A stretch of DNA of 64,000 bases from JBNFVY01 sp049943335 (GCF_049943335.1 NZ_JBNFVY010000001.1:721630-785629), one strand, 5' to 3'; counted from the stretch's first letter, positions 1 to 8,181 are shown. A program made the numbers and translations. Notes: generated by a model not told the origin, from the sequence alone.

Positions 1-72
1 GGGCGCTCTCCCTCGGATTGCAGTGCGCAGGGTTGCACCGAATGCGCTGCCTGGCAAGGTTTTACCGAATGG

Positions 73-906
73 TCAAATGGGTTGCACGATTCCTTTTTGA
101 TGCGACATCCGGAACTGACGGGGGGTGACGTTGAACTGCGCGCGAAACAGACGGTGGAAATGGCTCATGTTGGTGATGCCGCATTCTGCCGCGATCTCGG
201 CCAGCGTGTCGCCGGTTCCGGCCAACTGCCGTGCCGCGTGGTCCATCCGGATGCGGTTGACATAGTCCGACGGGGTTTGCCCAAGGTATTTCTGCATCGT
301 GCGGCTTACGTGAGCATGGGCCTTGCCACTCGCGCGCGCCAGACCGGCCGATCCATCGCGGAAAACGTCTGGGTCGCGGGCTGCTACGCAGGCGCGGACC
401 AACCAGTCAGGAGCATCTTGCGGCAGCTGCGGGTCTTCAACATCCAGTTCGGCGAGCAGCGCCAACAAGAAGGCCTCTATATGTAAAGCAGTGCGAGGTG
501 CCCGTTCCAGCGCGACGGCCCTGTGCGACAAGTCGGACAGGCGCCGGATGTCACGGTGTACACGGTGCGGGGCTTGTCCCCAGAAAAAGCGTTTCTGAAA
601 CCCGTGTGCCGCAATACGGTCAACAACACCGGCGCTCACGACGATATTCACCAGATGCGGCTCTTCCCCGACGCCCTGGACAGCATGGGCCACGCCTGGC
701 GGGACAAACACAAGGTCGCCTTCCTGCAGCATCTCGCGCGTGTCGGCGTAATAATGCCTGGCCCGGCCGTTGTGCAGCCAAAACACTTCGTACAGGGTAT
801 GATGATGCAGGGCCTTGGGACGCGCCGTATCCAAGACCGCGCGGGTGAAATGAAATGCGGCATCCGGACCGACAATCGCGTCGCTATTGATTTCGACATA
901 TTTCAT
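73..906 (-). CDS. AraC-family transcriptional regulator with cupin sensor domain
   Basis: A 277-residue AraC/XylS-type activator or repressor. Residues 1-150 look like the cupin effector domain: HHHTLYEVFWL near residues 34-44 and PPGVAHAVQG at 69-78. The C-terminus carries the double helix-turn-helix, ending in FHRLFRAQFNVTPRQFR. The open frame runs further upstream to 1194, but that part reads antisense through rpe and has no family similarity, so I chose ATG at 906 (MKYVEINSD). The gene is divergent from rpe, and a palindrome lies just upstream of its start. The ligand cannot be read from the sequence; a sugar or aromatic effector would be typical of the family. Confidence 0.88.
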   Translation of the reverse strand: MKYVEINSDAIVGPDAAFHFTRAVLDTARPKALHHHTLYEVFWLHNGRARHYYADTREMLQEGDLVFVPPGVAHAVQGVGEEPHLVNIVVSAGVVDRIAAHGFQKRFFWGQAPHRVHRDIRRLSDLSHRAVALERAPRTALHIEAFLLALLAELDVEDPQLPQDAPDWLVRACVAARDPDVFRDGSAGLARASGKAHAHVSRTMQKYLGQTPSDYVNRIRMDHAARQLAGTGDTLAEIAAECGITNMSHFHRLFRAQFNVTPRQFRMSHQKGIVQPI

Positions 907-910
907 GTCA

Positions 911-944
911 TCACAATAGCACATATTGCTATCCGATATTGTGA
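911..944. promoter_or_regulatory. Palindromic operator-like site upstream of the AraC gene
   Basis: TCACAATA at 911-918 is repeated as its exact reverse complement TATTGTGA at 937-944. A second nested pair, ATAGC/GCTAT, sits inside. It lies 5 bp upstream of the AraC start and about 110 bp before rpe, in an AT-rich patch. It is plausibly an autoregulatory or divergent-promoter operator; its binding protein is inferred, not shown. Confidence 0.5.
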
Positions 945-1052
945 CAAAATGGCAAATACTGCACATTTCTAAGCCTTCACGCCAGTTACCCCGCCCCGAC
1001 GTGACATTTGCCAAAAAAGGGGGCATCCATGGGACAAAGAAAAGGGAATCGC

Positions 1053-1730
1053 ATGACCTTCGACCGCTCGCTGAAAATCGCTCCTTCGATCCTGTCCGCT
1101 GATTTTGCCAACTTTGGCGCCGAAATTCGCGCGATCGAGGATCAGGGGGCCGACTGGGTCCACGTCGATGTGATGGACGGTCACTTTGTCCCAAATCTGA
1201 CCTTTGGCCCCCCCGCCGTCAAAGCGTTCCGTCCGCATGTAAAAACAGTGATGGACGTGCATCTGATGATCGCGCCGGTCGATCCTTATATCGACGCCTA
1301 CGCCGCCGCCGGGGCCGATATCCTGACAGCGCATGTCGAAGCCGGCCCGCATATTCATCGCACGCTGCAGGCGATCCGTGGGGCCGGAATGAAGGCTGGG
1401 TTGGCGCTGAATCCCGGCACGCCTGCGCACGCGGCTGCGCCGTTGCTGGATATGGTCGACTTGGTCTGCGTGATGACGGTAAACCCCGGATTTGGCGGAC
1501 AAAAATTCATCCATAGTTGCGTGGAAAAGGTGCGGGACCTGCGCGCCATGATTGGTGATCGCCCGGTCCATATCGAAATCGACGGTGGCGTCGACCCGAC
1601 CACAGCACCGCTCGTGGTGGCCGCCGGTGCTGACGTGCTTGTCGCCGGATCGGCTGTCTTCAAAGGCGGCTCGGTTGACGCGCCGGACGTCTACGGCGCG
1701 AATATGAAGGCCATTCGCGAATCCGTCTGA
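1053..1730 (+). CDS. rpe: Ribulose-phosphate 3-epimerase
   Basis: Interconverts ribulose 5-phosphate and xylulose 5-phosphate in the pentose phosphate and Calvin cycles (cytosolic TIM barrel). The 225-residue product matches the usual length. Family motifs are visible: IAPSILSADFANFG at the N-terminus, WVHVDVMDGHFVPNLTFGP with the metal-binding His/Asp, DVHLMI, VMTVNPGFGGQKF, and EIDGGVDPTTAP followed by ADVLVAGSAVF. An upstream in-frame ATG at 1008 is possible, but ATG at 1053 has an AAAGGGA ribosome site at 1041 and starts the family-like sequence. No pathway partner lies beside it. Confidence 0.95.
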   Translation: MTFDRSLKIAPSILSADFANFGAEIRAIEDQGADWVHVDVMDGHFVPNLTFGPPAVKAFRPHVKTVMDVHLMIAPVDPYIDAYAAAGADILTAHVEAGPHIHRTLQAIRGAGMKAGLALNPGTPAHAAAPLLDMVDLVCVMTVNPGFGGQKFIHSCVEKVRDLRAMIGDRPVHIEIDGGVDPTTAPLVVAAGADVLVAGSAVFKGGSVDAPDVYGANMKAIRESV

Positions 1731-1830
1731 TCCGCGAACGGCCCTTTCGTTTTCCTGCGCTCAACGCCCTGCAGGACGCTTGGTTTTTTGCGCCATTTCG
1801 GGGGGCATCGGCTTTGCAGCGCAACAAATG

Positions 1831-1857
1831 GCGCACGGGTCAAACCGGTGCGCTTTT
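1831..1857 (+). terminator. Possible rho-independent terminator downstream of rpe
   Basis: GCGCAC (1831-1836) pairs with GTGCGC (1848-1853), with a GGT/ACC inner stem and a CAA loop, followed by TTTT. It lies about 100 bp after rpe. The rest of the 1731-2046 gap shows no convincing gene. Confidence 0.4.
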
Positions 1858-2046
1858 GGCCCGGTCGAACAACTTTGCCGTCCATGGGGCATGGTCGTGA
1901 CAGTGCAAAAACGAATGTCATTCGCTGCACCTGACGCCGCCTGCCAAATCGCTACGCAAGCTTCGGTATTCGCGGTGTCTTTTGGCCGCGCCGCCCGTCC
2001 GGTATGTCCGGTATGGTGGATTTGTCCGTCACGCCATCGCGACGTT

Positions 2047-2472
2047 CTAAGACGAACGATCCAGCACGGCCATGGTCAGGCGCGAAACGCAAATCAAACG
2101 TCCAGAATCGTCGGTGATATCAATGTTCCATACCTGCGAGCGGCGCCCGATGTGCAAAGGGCGCGCGGTGCCCGTCACCGTGCCCTTGGATACACCACGC
2201 AAGTGGTTTGCATTGATTTCCTGCCCAACGCAGATATGACCCGGGGGCGCTGCCAGGTTGGCGGCAACCGATCCCACGGTTTCAGCCAGTAGGGCCGAGG
2301 CGCCACCGTGCAGCAGCCCCATGGGCTGATGGGTGCGCTTTTCTACGGGCATCGTTGCGGCAATGTAATCGTCGCCGAAATCGGTTACCCGGATGCCCAG
2401 CACGTCTTGTGCCAAACCTGTGCTTTCCGTGTTGATTTCGTCCACGGTGAACGGTTTCTTCCAAATTGTCAT
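2047..2472 (-). CDS. PaaI-type hotdog-fold thioesterase
   Basis: A 141-residue single-domain hotdog protein of the PaaI/YbdB/MenI group, which hydrolyses acyl-CoA thioesters in the cytosol. The diagnostic HQPMGLLHGGASALLAETVG helix segment lies near residues 48-67, with the catalytic Glu/Asp-position residue in LAETVGS. HIGRRSQVWNIDITDD and RLICVSRLTMAVL form the C-terminal strands. The start ATG at 2472 gives the normal length. The exact substrate (phenylacetyl-CoA-like, DHNA-CoA or general detoxification) cannot be told. It stands alone, 29 bp downstream of the leftward luxR. Confidence 0.88.
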   Translation of the reverse strand: MTIWKKPFTVDEINTESTGLAQDVLGIRVTDFGDDYIAATMPVEKRTHQPMGLLHGGASALLAETVGSVAANLAAPPGHICVGQEINANHLRGVSKGTVTGTARPLHIGRRSQVWNIDITDDSGRLICVSRLTMAVLDRSS

Positions 2473-2501
2473 TGAGGTCCTTGTCGTGCCTGATGTGCTA
2501 T

Positions 2502-3128
2502 TCAGATCAGTTTTTCGGCTAATGCGATACTGACGGCATGGGTGGTGTTACGGGCGTTCAGCTTTTCCTTTACGCGCGAGAGGCGGAGTTTCACCGTCGG
2601 TTCGGCTACACCCAGTTTGGCAGCCATTTTCTTTTGCGACAAGCCGTCAGCTGCCAGACTCAAGGTGGCTATTTCTTCGACTGACAGGGTGTTTTCAAAT
2701 GTGCTGTCGGAAAGCTTCTGAAGCGTGTTCAGGCAGGTGTTCAACTCGTCGTCTGCAAATTCACGGTCCGTCCGTGCGATCGACAAAAGCGAACGTCGAC
2801 CGTTCCCCTTGGCCGAAATGGTCGCGCCGTAATTCAAACCATGCGCCGCGGCCCGCTTGAAGATCGGACTGGCCCGGTTCAGGGGCACCTCGCTCCAGCG
2901 GCAAGTGCCGGTCTTGCTCATGCTCCAGTACAGCATCGGATCAATGAACATATAATTGCGTGCTTCGTATTCGTTCTGCCATGATGGCGGGTAGGTCGAA
3001 TGAAAGTACTCGGGGCCGCGCACGGTCACGTTAAGGCCCAGCATATAGCCGGACGCCGAGAGATATTCGAGCAAGCCGAGTTGCTTGTCGAACCGATGCG
3101 GCAGTTCTTTGTAAATCTGGTTCGCCAT
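2502..3128 (-). CDS. luxR: LuxR-family quorum-sensing regulator
   Basis: A 208-residue LuxR protein: N-terminal autoinducer-binding domain (about 1-140) and C-terminal GerE/LuxR helix-turn-helix (about 147-205; AADGLSQKKMAAKLGVAEPT). The acyl-homoserine-lactone pocket residues are retained at W50, Y54, D63-P64 and W78, with the same spacing as W57, Y61, D70 and W85 of TraR. It should therefore still bind an AHL, although it is shorter than the usual 235-250 residues. It is divergent from the luxI locus with 84 bp between, the classic arrangement of a cognate regulator/synthase pair. Confidence 0.92.
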   Translation of the reverse strand: MANQIYKELPHRFDKQLGLLEYLSASGYMLGLNVTVRGPEYFHSTYPPSWQNEYEARNYMFIDPMLYWSMSKTGTCRWSEVPLNRASPIFKRAAAHGLNYGATISAKGNGRRSLLSIARTDREFADDELNTCLNTLQKLSDSTFENTLSVEEIATLSLAADGLSQKKMAAKLGVAEPTVKLRLSRVKEKLNARNTTHAVSIALAEKLI

Positions 3129-3132
3129 GGCT

Positions 3133-3148
3133 CTATACTTTTAGATAG
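3133..3148. promoter_or_regulatory. Weak inverted repeat between luxR and the luxI operon
   Basis: CTAT (3133-3136) and ATAG (3145-3148) form a short dyad with an 8-bp spacer in the only intergenic space of the divergent pair. A lux-box-like site is expected here, but this dyad does not match the TraR or LuxR consensus well. It is recorded as a candidate only. Confidence 0.2.
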
Positions 3149-3212
3149 TTCTTTTCGGTAGGGAGTGCCAGTTTTTCTTCACGCCTAAGTTGTGGTGCGG
3201 CATGTTTCTTGA

Positions 3213-3416
3213 ATGAAACGCTCTGACGATATTCAAGAATTTGAACTGACCGAAGATATGGTCCAATCGCTCTTCGTCTATTTTGACGAATTTGCCGAAG
3301 ACGGGGTCCTGCGGGTCGAAAAGAACGAGATCGGGCTCTGGTTCGTTTCGTCGAAACGCCGCGCGTTTCTGGGTCTGGCGAGGTTGCCGGAAGTAAAACG
3401 TAGGTGGGTTGTATGA
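3213..3416 (+). CDS. Small ORF upstream of and coupled to luxI
   Basis: A 67-residue open frame of unknown function (MKRSDDIQEFELTEDM...). It is acidic in the first half and basic at the end (LARLPEVKRRWVV), with no signal peptide or membrane segment. Its stop codon overlaps the luxI start as ATGA at 3413-3416, so translation is probably coupled. It occupies the usual 5' leader of luxI, and its codon use resembles its neighbours. It may be a real regulatory peptide or protein, or a translated leader. I do not recognise a family. Confidence 0.6.
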   Translation: MKRSDDIQEFELTEDMVQSLFVYFDEFAEDGVLRVEKNEIGLWFVSSKRRAFLGLARLPEVKRRWVV

Positions 3417-3997
3417 AAGATGGATCGGCGCTCGAAGATTGTCAGATCGAGATCGTCAGATATCCGGGAAATATGGATAAGTGGAACTTGGTGAAGGCTT
3501 TTCTGCGACTTCGGACAAATGTGTTCGTCGATCAGATGAGTTGGAACCTGCATGTCCACGATGGTTTGGAATTCGAGCAATACGACACGCTGGCGGCGGT
3601 CTATGTCATCGCCCACCAGCACGGCAAAGTTGTCGGCGGGGCGCGGTTGCTCCGGACCGACAACAAGAGCGGTATCTATGGATATATGATCCGCGACGCC
3701 TACCTGGGGCGACTGGAGGGTCTGCCGCGCGAGTTGTGCGAAGAAGAACCACCCTTTGATCGCGACACGTGGGAGTTGACCCGCTTTATTGCGACAACCG
3801 GCGCCGCGTGCAGCCGCGGGATTTTAATGCAGGCGAATGATTTCTTGCGCAGTCAAAATGCGAAGAAATGCCTGTTTCTCGGCCCCCCGGCATTCATGCG
3901 TATGGCCAAATTCATGCGTTTCGCGCCGCGGCCCCTAGGGCCAGTGTCAGCCAATCAAGACGGCCGTTTTCTCGCCTTTGAATGCGCCGTAATCTAG
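3413..3997 (+). CDS. luxI: Acyl-homoserine-lactone synthase
   Basis: A 194-residue LuxI-type autoinducer synthase making N-acyl-homoserine lactones from SAM and acyl-ACP. Conserved residues visible: R34, F38 and W44 (LRTNVFVDQMSW), E53 and D58, R78 (GGARLL), E121 and R124 (WELTRF). Where most LuxI proteins have ExDxxD, this one has GLEFEQYD, so the usually invariant first Asp is Glu55. The spacing between R78 and E121 is longer than in LuxI. I chose ATG at 3413, in the ATGA overlap with the small ORF, over GTG at 3404. It is paired with the divergent luxR. Confidence 0.9.
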   Translation: MKDGSALEDCQIEIVRYPGNMDKWNLVKAFLRLRTNVFVDQMSWNLHVHDGLEFEQYDTLAAVYVIAHQHGKVVGGARLLRTDNKSGIYGYMIRDAYLGRLEGLPRELCEEEPPFDRDTWELTRFIATTGAACSRGILMQANDFLRSQNAKKCLFLGPPAFMRMAKFMRFAPRPLGPVSANQDGRFLAFECAVI

Positions 3998-4441
3998 CGG
4001 CAAACGCGCATCCTGCCGGAAATCCGATCGCGGGTGCTACAATCGGCCGGCGTGGAAATCGCTCAACCCACTTGGGTCACGCCAGAGGGGCACTGGCAAC
4101 TTTTCCCCGATGATCAACCCAAGGAAAGAAGCCTGAGAATTTGACCAGCGAAAATGCGGCGCGCTGGCGGATACGCAAGCGCCGGGTTTCGAGTGTCTTT
4201 CGTTCGATCCGTTCGCTTTTTTTTTGAATGGCATCGTCTTGGCCGTAGCGCACTTCAGAGGGTTCGGCGTTTCTCGCGCGCTTAAGGTGGCGACGTCGCA
4301 CTGGCTCTAGGGCAGGGTGGTGAACTTGCCGCAAGATGTCTGGCGCGGGGGCGAGCCCTTATTGCCTGCAAAGCAGAATCGACCGGTTACATTGCGTTGC
4401 CGGCGCTGTAGATTGCCAAGGCTTCCAACGCCCAAGTGGCG
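3998..4441. other. Intergenic region without a supported gene
   Basis: 444 bases between luxI and the convergent cupin gene. A rightward open stretch ending near 4142 reads like a protein C-terminus (WVTPEGHWQLFPDD), but it has no start with a ribosome site and no family I recognise. Leftward frames are basic and featureless. It may be a gene remnant. Confidence 0.4.
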
Positions 4442-4837
4442 CTATTCTGTGGTTTGCCCATCAAAATGTTCGTGGGATGCGTCGGCTTCGGCCTTTGTCT
4501 TGTGAATAGTGCCGTCGATGTGTTCGGGTGGCCCGTAGATCGTATAAAGGCGCAACGGTTCCGACCCTGTATTGATGACATTGTGTTTGGCCCCTGCAGG
4601 AACGATGACACCGTCATCGGCTTTCACTTGATCGGCGACATCGTCGATCCAGACCTCGCCGCTACCCGTTTCGAACCGAAAGAACTGATCGCGATCTTCG
4701 TGAACCTCTTCGCCGATCTCTTCGCCCGGTTTGAGTGACATGAGAACCAGTTGAATATTCTTGCCAGTGTAAAGAACCTGGCGGAAGTTGTCGTTTTCTT
4801 CGGTCAGTTTCTCGATGTCGTCTGCAAAACCCTTCAT
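4442..4837 (-). CDS. Cupin-domain protein
   Basis: A 131-residue single-domain cupin. Motif 1 is visible as GEEIGEEVHEDRDQFFRFETG and motif 2 as VPAGAKHNVINTG, with metal-ligand His/Glu positions retained. It ends in YGPPEHIDGTIHKTKAEAD and a short HFDG tail, typical of a widespread family of uncharacterised small cupins. The open frame extends to 4939, but ATG at 4837 (MKGFADDIEKL) has an AGGAG site 9 bases upstream and matches the family start. It is divergent from a small membrane protein at 5006. Enzymatic activity cannot be predicted. Confidence 0.85.
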   Translation of the reverse strand: MKGFADDIEKLTEENDNFRQVLYTGKNIQLVLMSLKPGEEIGEEVHEDRDQFFRFETGSGEVWIDDVADQVKADDGVIVPAGAKHNVINTGSEPLRLYTIYGPPEHIDGTIHKTKAEADASHEHFDGQTTE

Positions 4838-5005
4838 CTCGGCGATCTCCTGGTGGCGTTTTCCAAAGTGGCGCGAATCGAACTGCACCCGACTGAGATT
4901 GGTAGACCCTGGTCGCTCTAGGTCTTTGATCCGCATCAAAGCATTTAGAATTGTGAATGTGTTTCAGTGCCGGCGTACTGACCCAACCAGAAACAGGAGC
5001 CATCC

Positions 5006-5584
5006 ATGGCGGACTTGGAAAGCGGTGAAGGAAAGACCCCGGTAATCGACATACCCGAGGCTGTGGGCGTCTTCGACACGTTCGAGGATTTGCAACAAGC
5101 GTTCTACGATCTACGGATGATCGGGATTCACCATTCCGATATCAGCCTTTTGGCAAATGAAAAAGTACTGAAAGAAAAACTCGGAAAGGCGTATTGGCGT
5201 GCGAGCGACCTGGAAGACGACCCGCGCGCGCCACGCGCGCACTTCGTGTCCGAAGAAGCAACCGGCGAGTTGGAGGGCGCCATAGCTGGTGGCTTTTTCT
5301 TCGTCGGATCTTACATTGCGATGGCGGCGATGCTTACGCCCGCAAGCACACTCGCGGCATCTATCGCCGCCATTGCGATCGGCGGCAGCCCGTCAGCGGT
5401 GATCGGGATTTTGCTGGCGCGCCGCGTGGGCAAGCACCACAAGGACTATTACACAAACCAGATTGAGCACGGCGGCATCCTCCTCTGGGTTCGCTTGCGT
5501 GACAAGGAACGCGAAGAAATGGCCGTCAAGATAATGGAAGGTCATTCCGGGCGTGATGTGCACGTTCATTCGTGGAGCAAATGA
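5006..5584 (+). CDS. Hypothetical membrane protein with paired hydrophobic segments
   Basis: A 192-residue protein of unknown role, starting at ATG 5006 behind AGGAG. Residues 15-80 look like a soluble alpha/beta domain (VGVFDTFEDLQQAFYDLR). A Gly/Ala-rich hydrophobic hairpin follows at roughly 90-137 (GGFFFVGSYIAMAAML and LAASIAAIAIGG). A basic segment (LLARRVGKHHKDYY) and a short soluble tail close it. This layout resembles general-stress membrane proteins (DUF1269 or GsiB/17M-like), but the assignment is tentative. It is divergent from the cupin gene with 168 bp between. Confidence 0.7.
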   Translation: MADLESGEGKTPVIDIPEAVGVFDTFEDLQQAFYDLRMIGIHHSDISLLANEKVLKEKLGKAYWRASDLEDDPRAPRAHFVSEEATGELEGAIAGGFFFVGSYIAMAAMLTPASTLAASIAAIAIGGSPSAVIGILLARRVGKHHKDYYTNQIEHGGILLWVRLRDKEREEMAVKIMEGHSGRDVHVHSWSK

Positions 5585-5775
5585 AGCTTCCAGCCGCAAT
5601 CGATTGGTTGCAATTCAGTGCAAACAGGGTGGCCGCTTGGGGTACCTTGGCTGACATACGAAGACATCGCCACCCGCGTCCTGTCACGACGTGATTTGGC
5701 GACCGCGCGCAGAGTGCGGATGCTGCAGCGCCACCCGATGCCCTCAGGCGCAGCAGTTCTGCCTTTCGTCCGTCA

Positions 5776-6036
5776 TCATCCCTGCTTTGTCGCCGGTGCG
5801 CGCGTGCGCTCCCAGATCCGGGTGCCGCAAACACGCTCGGCGGGCCGCACCAGCCCGTCGCGTTCCATCCGCCGCAAAAGTTGCAAGATCCCGCTGTTGC
5901 TCATTCCGAGGGCATCGCGTAGTTCCGCCTGCGTCCGCGGACGATCGAGGGCATCAAGAACATAGCGTCGCCGCGCTTCCGCCCTGCTGTTCCGGCGGCG
6001 CGCCGGATGACGAGTTTTGTTGCCTGGACAGGGCAT
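5776..6036 (-). CDS. Small winged-helix DNA-binding protein coupled to sulP
   Basis: 86 residues with a compact winged helix-turn-helix (YVLDALDRPRTQAELRDALG then SNSGILQLLRRMERDGLVRP), of the MarR/ArsR-like type used by many DNA-binding regulators. Its ATG overlaps the sulP stop codon as TAATG at 6034-6038, so it is the translationally coupled last gene of the XRE-sulP unit. No effector domain or cysteine pair is visible. A role in controlling the transporter operon is inferred from position. Confidence 0.7.
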   Translation of the reverse strand: MPCPGNKTRHPARRRNSRAEARRRYVLDALDRPRTQAELRDALGMSNSGILQLLRRMERDGLVRPAERVCGTRIWERTRAPATKQG

Positions 6037-7757
6037 TAGGCTGCCTCCTGATCAGTGGTGGCGGGCTCGCGCAGCAGCTCTAAGGCTTCATTGACCGTGG
6101 CCGCGTAATGGACCAGTGGGCGCTTCAGGTCGTGGGTCACGAAAATACGCTGGATGTTACGGGTCGCACCTGTCAGCCAGAGCATGACACCTTCCTTCTG
6201 CGCCTTGTGTGCAAGGCCTTCGATCATGTTGGCACCAGTCGAATCGAGGAAGGGCACGGATGAAAAGTCGACGATCAGCGCCTTGTGCGTGTCCTGAATG
6301 CGGTCGAGCACAGAGCCGATGGACGCGGCCGCGCCGAAGAACAGCGCACCGGTTATCCGATAGATGACCACGTCGGGGTTCGCGGCCTGCTCTTCATGGT
6401 ATTCGCCGCGCGGGTGGGCGGTGTCGGCCTCGTCGCGGGCGACGAAGGCCCCGTCTGTCGCAACACCTGTTATCTGGCTCATGCGATGAATGAACAGGAC
6501 CGCGCCGAGCGCAAAGCCAACCACGATGGCCTCTGTCAAATCGCGGAAGATGGTCAGGAAAAAGGTGGCGCCCAGCACTGTTGCTTCGCCCCAGCCTGAT
6601 CGCACGAGGATGGCGATGGCTGGCTTTTCGATCATGTCCCAAGCCACAACCGCCAGAACACCAGCAAGTGCGGCCAGTGGGATGTAAGAGGCGAGCGGCG
6701 CAGCAACCAGCATGAACACGAGCAAGAATGCGGCATGTAGCATCCCCGCAATCGGGCCATGCGCCCCGGCGCGCACGTTGGTCGCCGTGCGCGCGATGGT
6801 GCCGGTGACGCAGAAGCCGCCAAAGAGAGAAGATCCAATGTTAGCCGCGCCCTGTGCCACAAGTTCGCAGTTTGAGCGGTGGCGGCGTCCGGTCATGCCA
6901 TCGGCGACGACGGCCGATAAAAGCGACTCGATGGCACCCAGCAGCGTGAATGAAATAGCGGCCGGAAAGACCGCGAGAATGGCGTCCATCGAAAGTGACG
7001 GCAGGCTCGGCGCGGGAAGTGACGACGGAATGCCGCCGAACTTCGTGCCGATGGTCTGGACCGGAAGCGCAATAATCGCTGTGGCAGCGGAAGCCACGCC
7101 AACTGCGATCAACATCCCGGGCCAGTTGGGGCGCCAGCGGCGTGCGCACAAGATCACGGCCACGGTCGCTATGGAAACTCCAAGCGCGGAAGGTGACAAG
7201 CTCGACCGTGCCTCCCACAGGGCGGGGATCTTTTCCAACAACGCGCCGGGTTCGTTCACCAGCGTCAGGCCGAACAGTTCCTTAACTTGGCTGGCAAAGA
7301 TGATGACGGCGATTCCGGCGGTGAACCCGACCGTGACCGGGAATGGAATGAACTTGATGAAGGACCCCAACCGAAGAAAACCGACTGCGGCCATCATCAG
7401 GCCCGACAGAAACGTCGCAAGGATCAGGCCGTCCATTCCATGTTGGGCCACGGTGGCTGCGACCAGCACGATGAAGGCCCCCGCCGGGCCACCGATCTGA
7501 AAGCGCGATCCGCCGAGTAGGGACACGAGGAAGCCGCCAATGATGGCAGTATAGAGCCCTTGCGCCGGCGTCGCGCCCGAGGCAATCGCAATGGCCATCG
7601 AAAGCGGCAGCGCGACGATCGCGACGGTTAGCCCGGCGATCGCGTCAACACGCAACTGCGGCAGGCCGTAGCCCTCGCGCAGGACAGTGACAAGTTTCGG
7701 TGTGAAGAGTTCAGCAAAGCTCGGTGCGTCACTCTTTCTTGTGGTCTGATCTTTCAT
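6036..7757 (-). CDS. SulP-family anion transporter with STAS domain
   Basis: A 573-residue SulP (SLC26-type) inner-membrane permease for sulfate, bicarbonate or other anions. About ten to twelve membrane segments occupy residues 25-420. The SulP signature region PAQGLYTAIIGGFLVSLLGG is followed by FQIGGPAGAFIVLVAATVAQ. A C-terminal STAS domain (about 450-560) includes IVDFSSVPFLDSTGANMIEG. GTG at 7769 is an alternative start; I prefer ATG at 7757. It lies downstream of an XRE regulator and is coupled to a winged-helix gene. Substrate is not resolvable from sequence. Confidence 0.92.
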   Translation of the reverse strand: MKDQTTRKSDAPSFAELFTPKLVTVLREGYGLPQLRVDAIAGLTVAIVALPLSMAIAIASGATPAQGLYTAIIGGFLVSLLGGSRFQIGGPAGAFIVLVAATVAQHGMDGLILATFLSGLMMAAVGFLRLGSFIKFIPFPVTVGFTAGIAVIIFASQVKELFGLTLVNEPGALLEKIPALWEARSSLSPSALGVSIATVAVILCARRWRPNWPGMLIAVGVASAATAIIALPVQTIGTKFGGIPSSLPAPSLPSLSMDAILAVFPAAISFTLLGAIESLLSAVVADGMTGRRHRSNCELVAQGAANIGSSLFGGFCVTGTIARTATNVRAGAHGPIAGMLHAAFLLVFMLVAAPLASYIPLAALAGVLAVVAWDMIEKPAIAILVRSGWGEATVLGATFFLTIFRDLTEAIVVGFALGAVLFIHRMSQITGVATDGAFVARDEADTAHPRGEYHEEQAANPDVVIYRITGALFFGAAASIGSVLDRIQDTHKALIVDFSSVPFLDSTGANMIEGLAHKAQKEGVMLWLTGATRNIQRIFVTHDLKRPLVHYAATVNEALELLREPATTDQEAA

Positions 7758-7829
7758 TTTTAACCGCACTATTCAGGTGGCGGCGGGATTGTCGGCTTGG
7801 TGTCGGCGGTTTCCGTCGCGGTTGAGGGA

Positions 7830-8090
7830 TCAGTGTTTTGGTAGCGGCACCTTTAATCGCACACCGCGTCCAAGTGCGGTGCTGGCGGTGCCTTCAGCGA
7901 TGAGTTCGATGCCGGCAAGTTCAAGCGCCTCGACCACCTTGGTCAGGCTGTCCACGACGCCGCGGACATTGCCGCTACTGGCTTCCATGCGCTGGATCGT
8001 CGGCACGGAAAGCCCAGCCAGTTCGGCCAGAACCTTTTGGTCGATGCCAAGAAGGGCGCGCGCCGCGCGCATCTGAGGGCCAGTGATCAT
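7830..8090 (-). CDS. XRE-family helix-turn-helix regulator
   Basis: An 86-residue Cro/C1-type regulator. The HTH covers residues 4-60 (MRAARALLGIDQKVLAELAG then SVPTIQRMEASSG), followed by a short strand-rich tail (GIELIAEGTASTALGRGVRL). It is the first gene of a leftward unit with sulP and a winged-helix gene, 72 bp upstream of sulP. An AT-rich promoter with a short dyad lies just before it. Autoregulation and control of the transporter are inferred. Confidence 0.85.
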   Translation of the reverse strand: MITGPQMRAARALLGIDQKVLAELAGLSVPTIQRMEASSGNVRGVVDSLTKVVEALELAGIELIAEGTASTALGRGVRLKVPLPKH

Positions 8091-8135
8091 AATGCATATT
8101 CCAAATGTGATAAGAGCCTATTAAAACATATAAAT

Positions 8136-8152
8136 TGATATGTCAAATATCA
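8136..8152. promoter_or_regulatory. Dyad in the AT-rich promoter of the XRE-sulP unit
   Basis: TGATAT (8136-8141) and ATATCA (8147-8152) form a perfect 6-bp inverted repeat with a 5-bp spacer, 46 bp upstream of the XRE start and in an AT-rich patch unlike the surrounding sequence. It is a candidate operator for the XRE protein. Confidence 0.4.
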
Positions 8153-8181
8153 GAAGGGCGAGGCTCCAAACCGGTCAACGC

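Noticed and set aside
1..72. Partial gene at the left edge
   Set aside because: The 72 bases before the AraC stop show no frame with recognisable protein sequence, and they are too short to judge.
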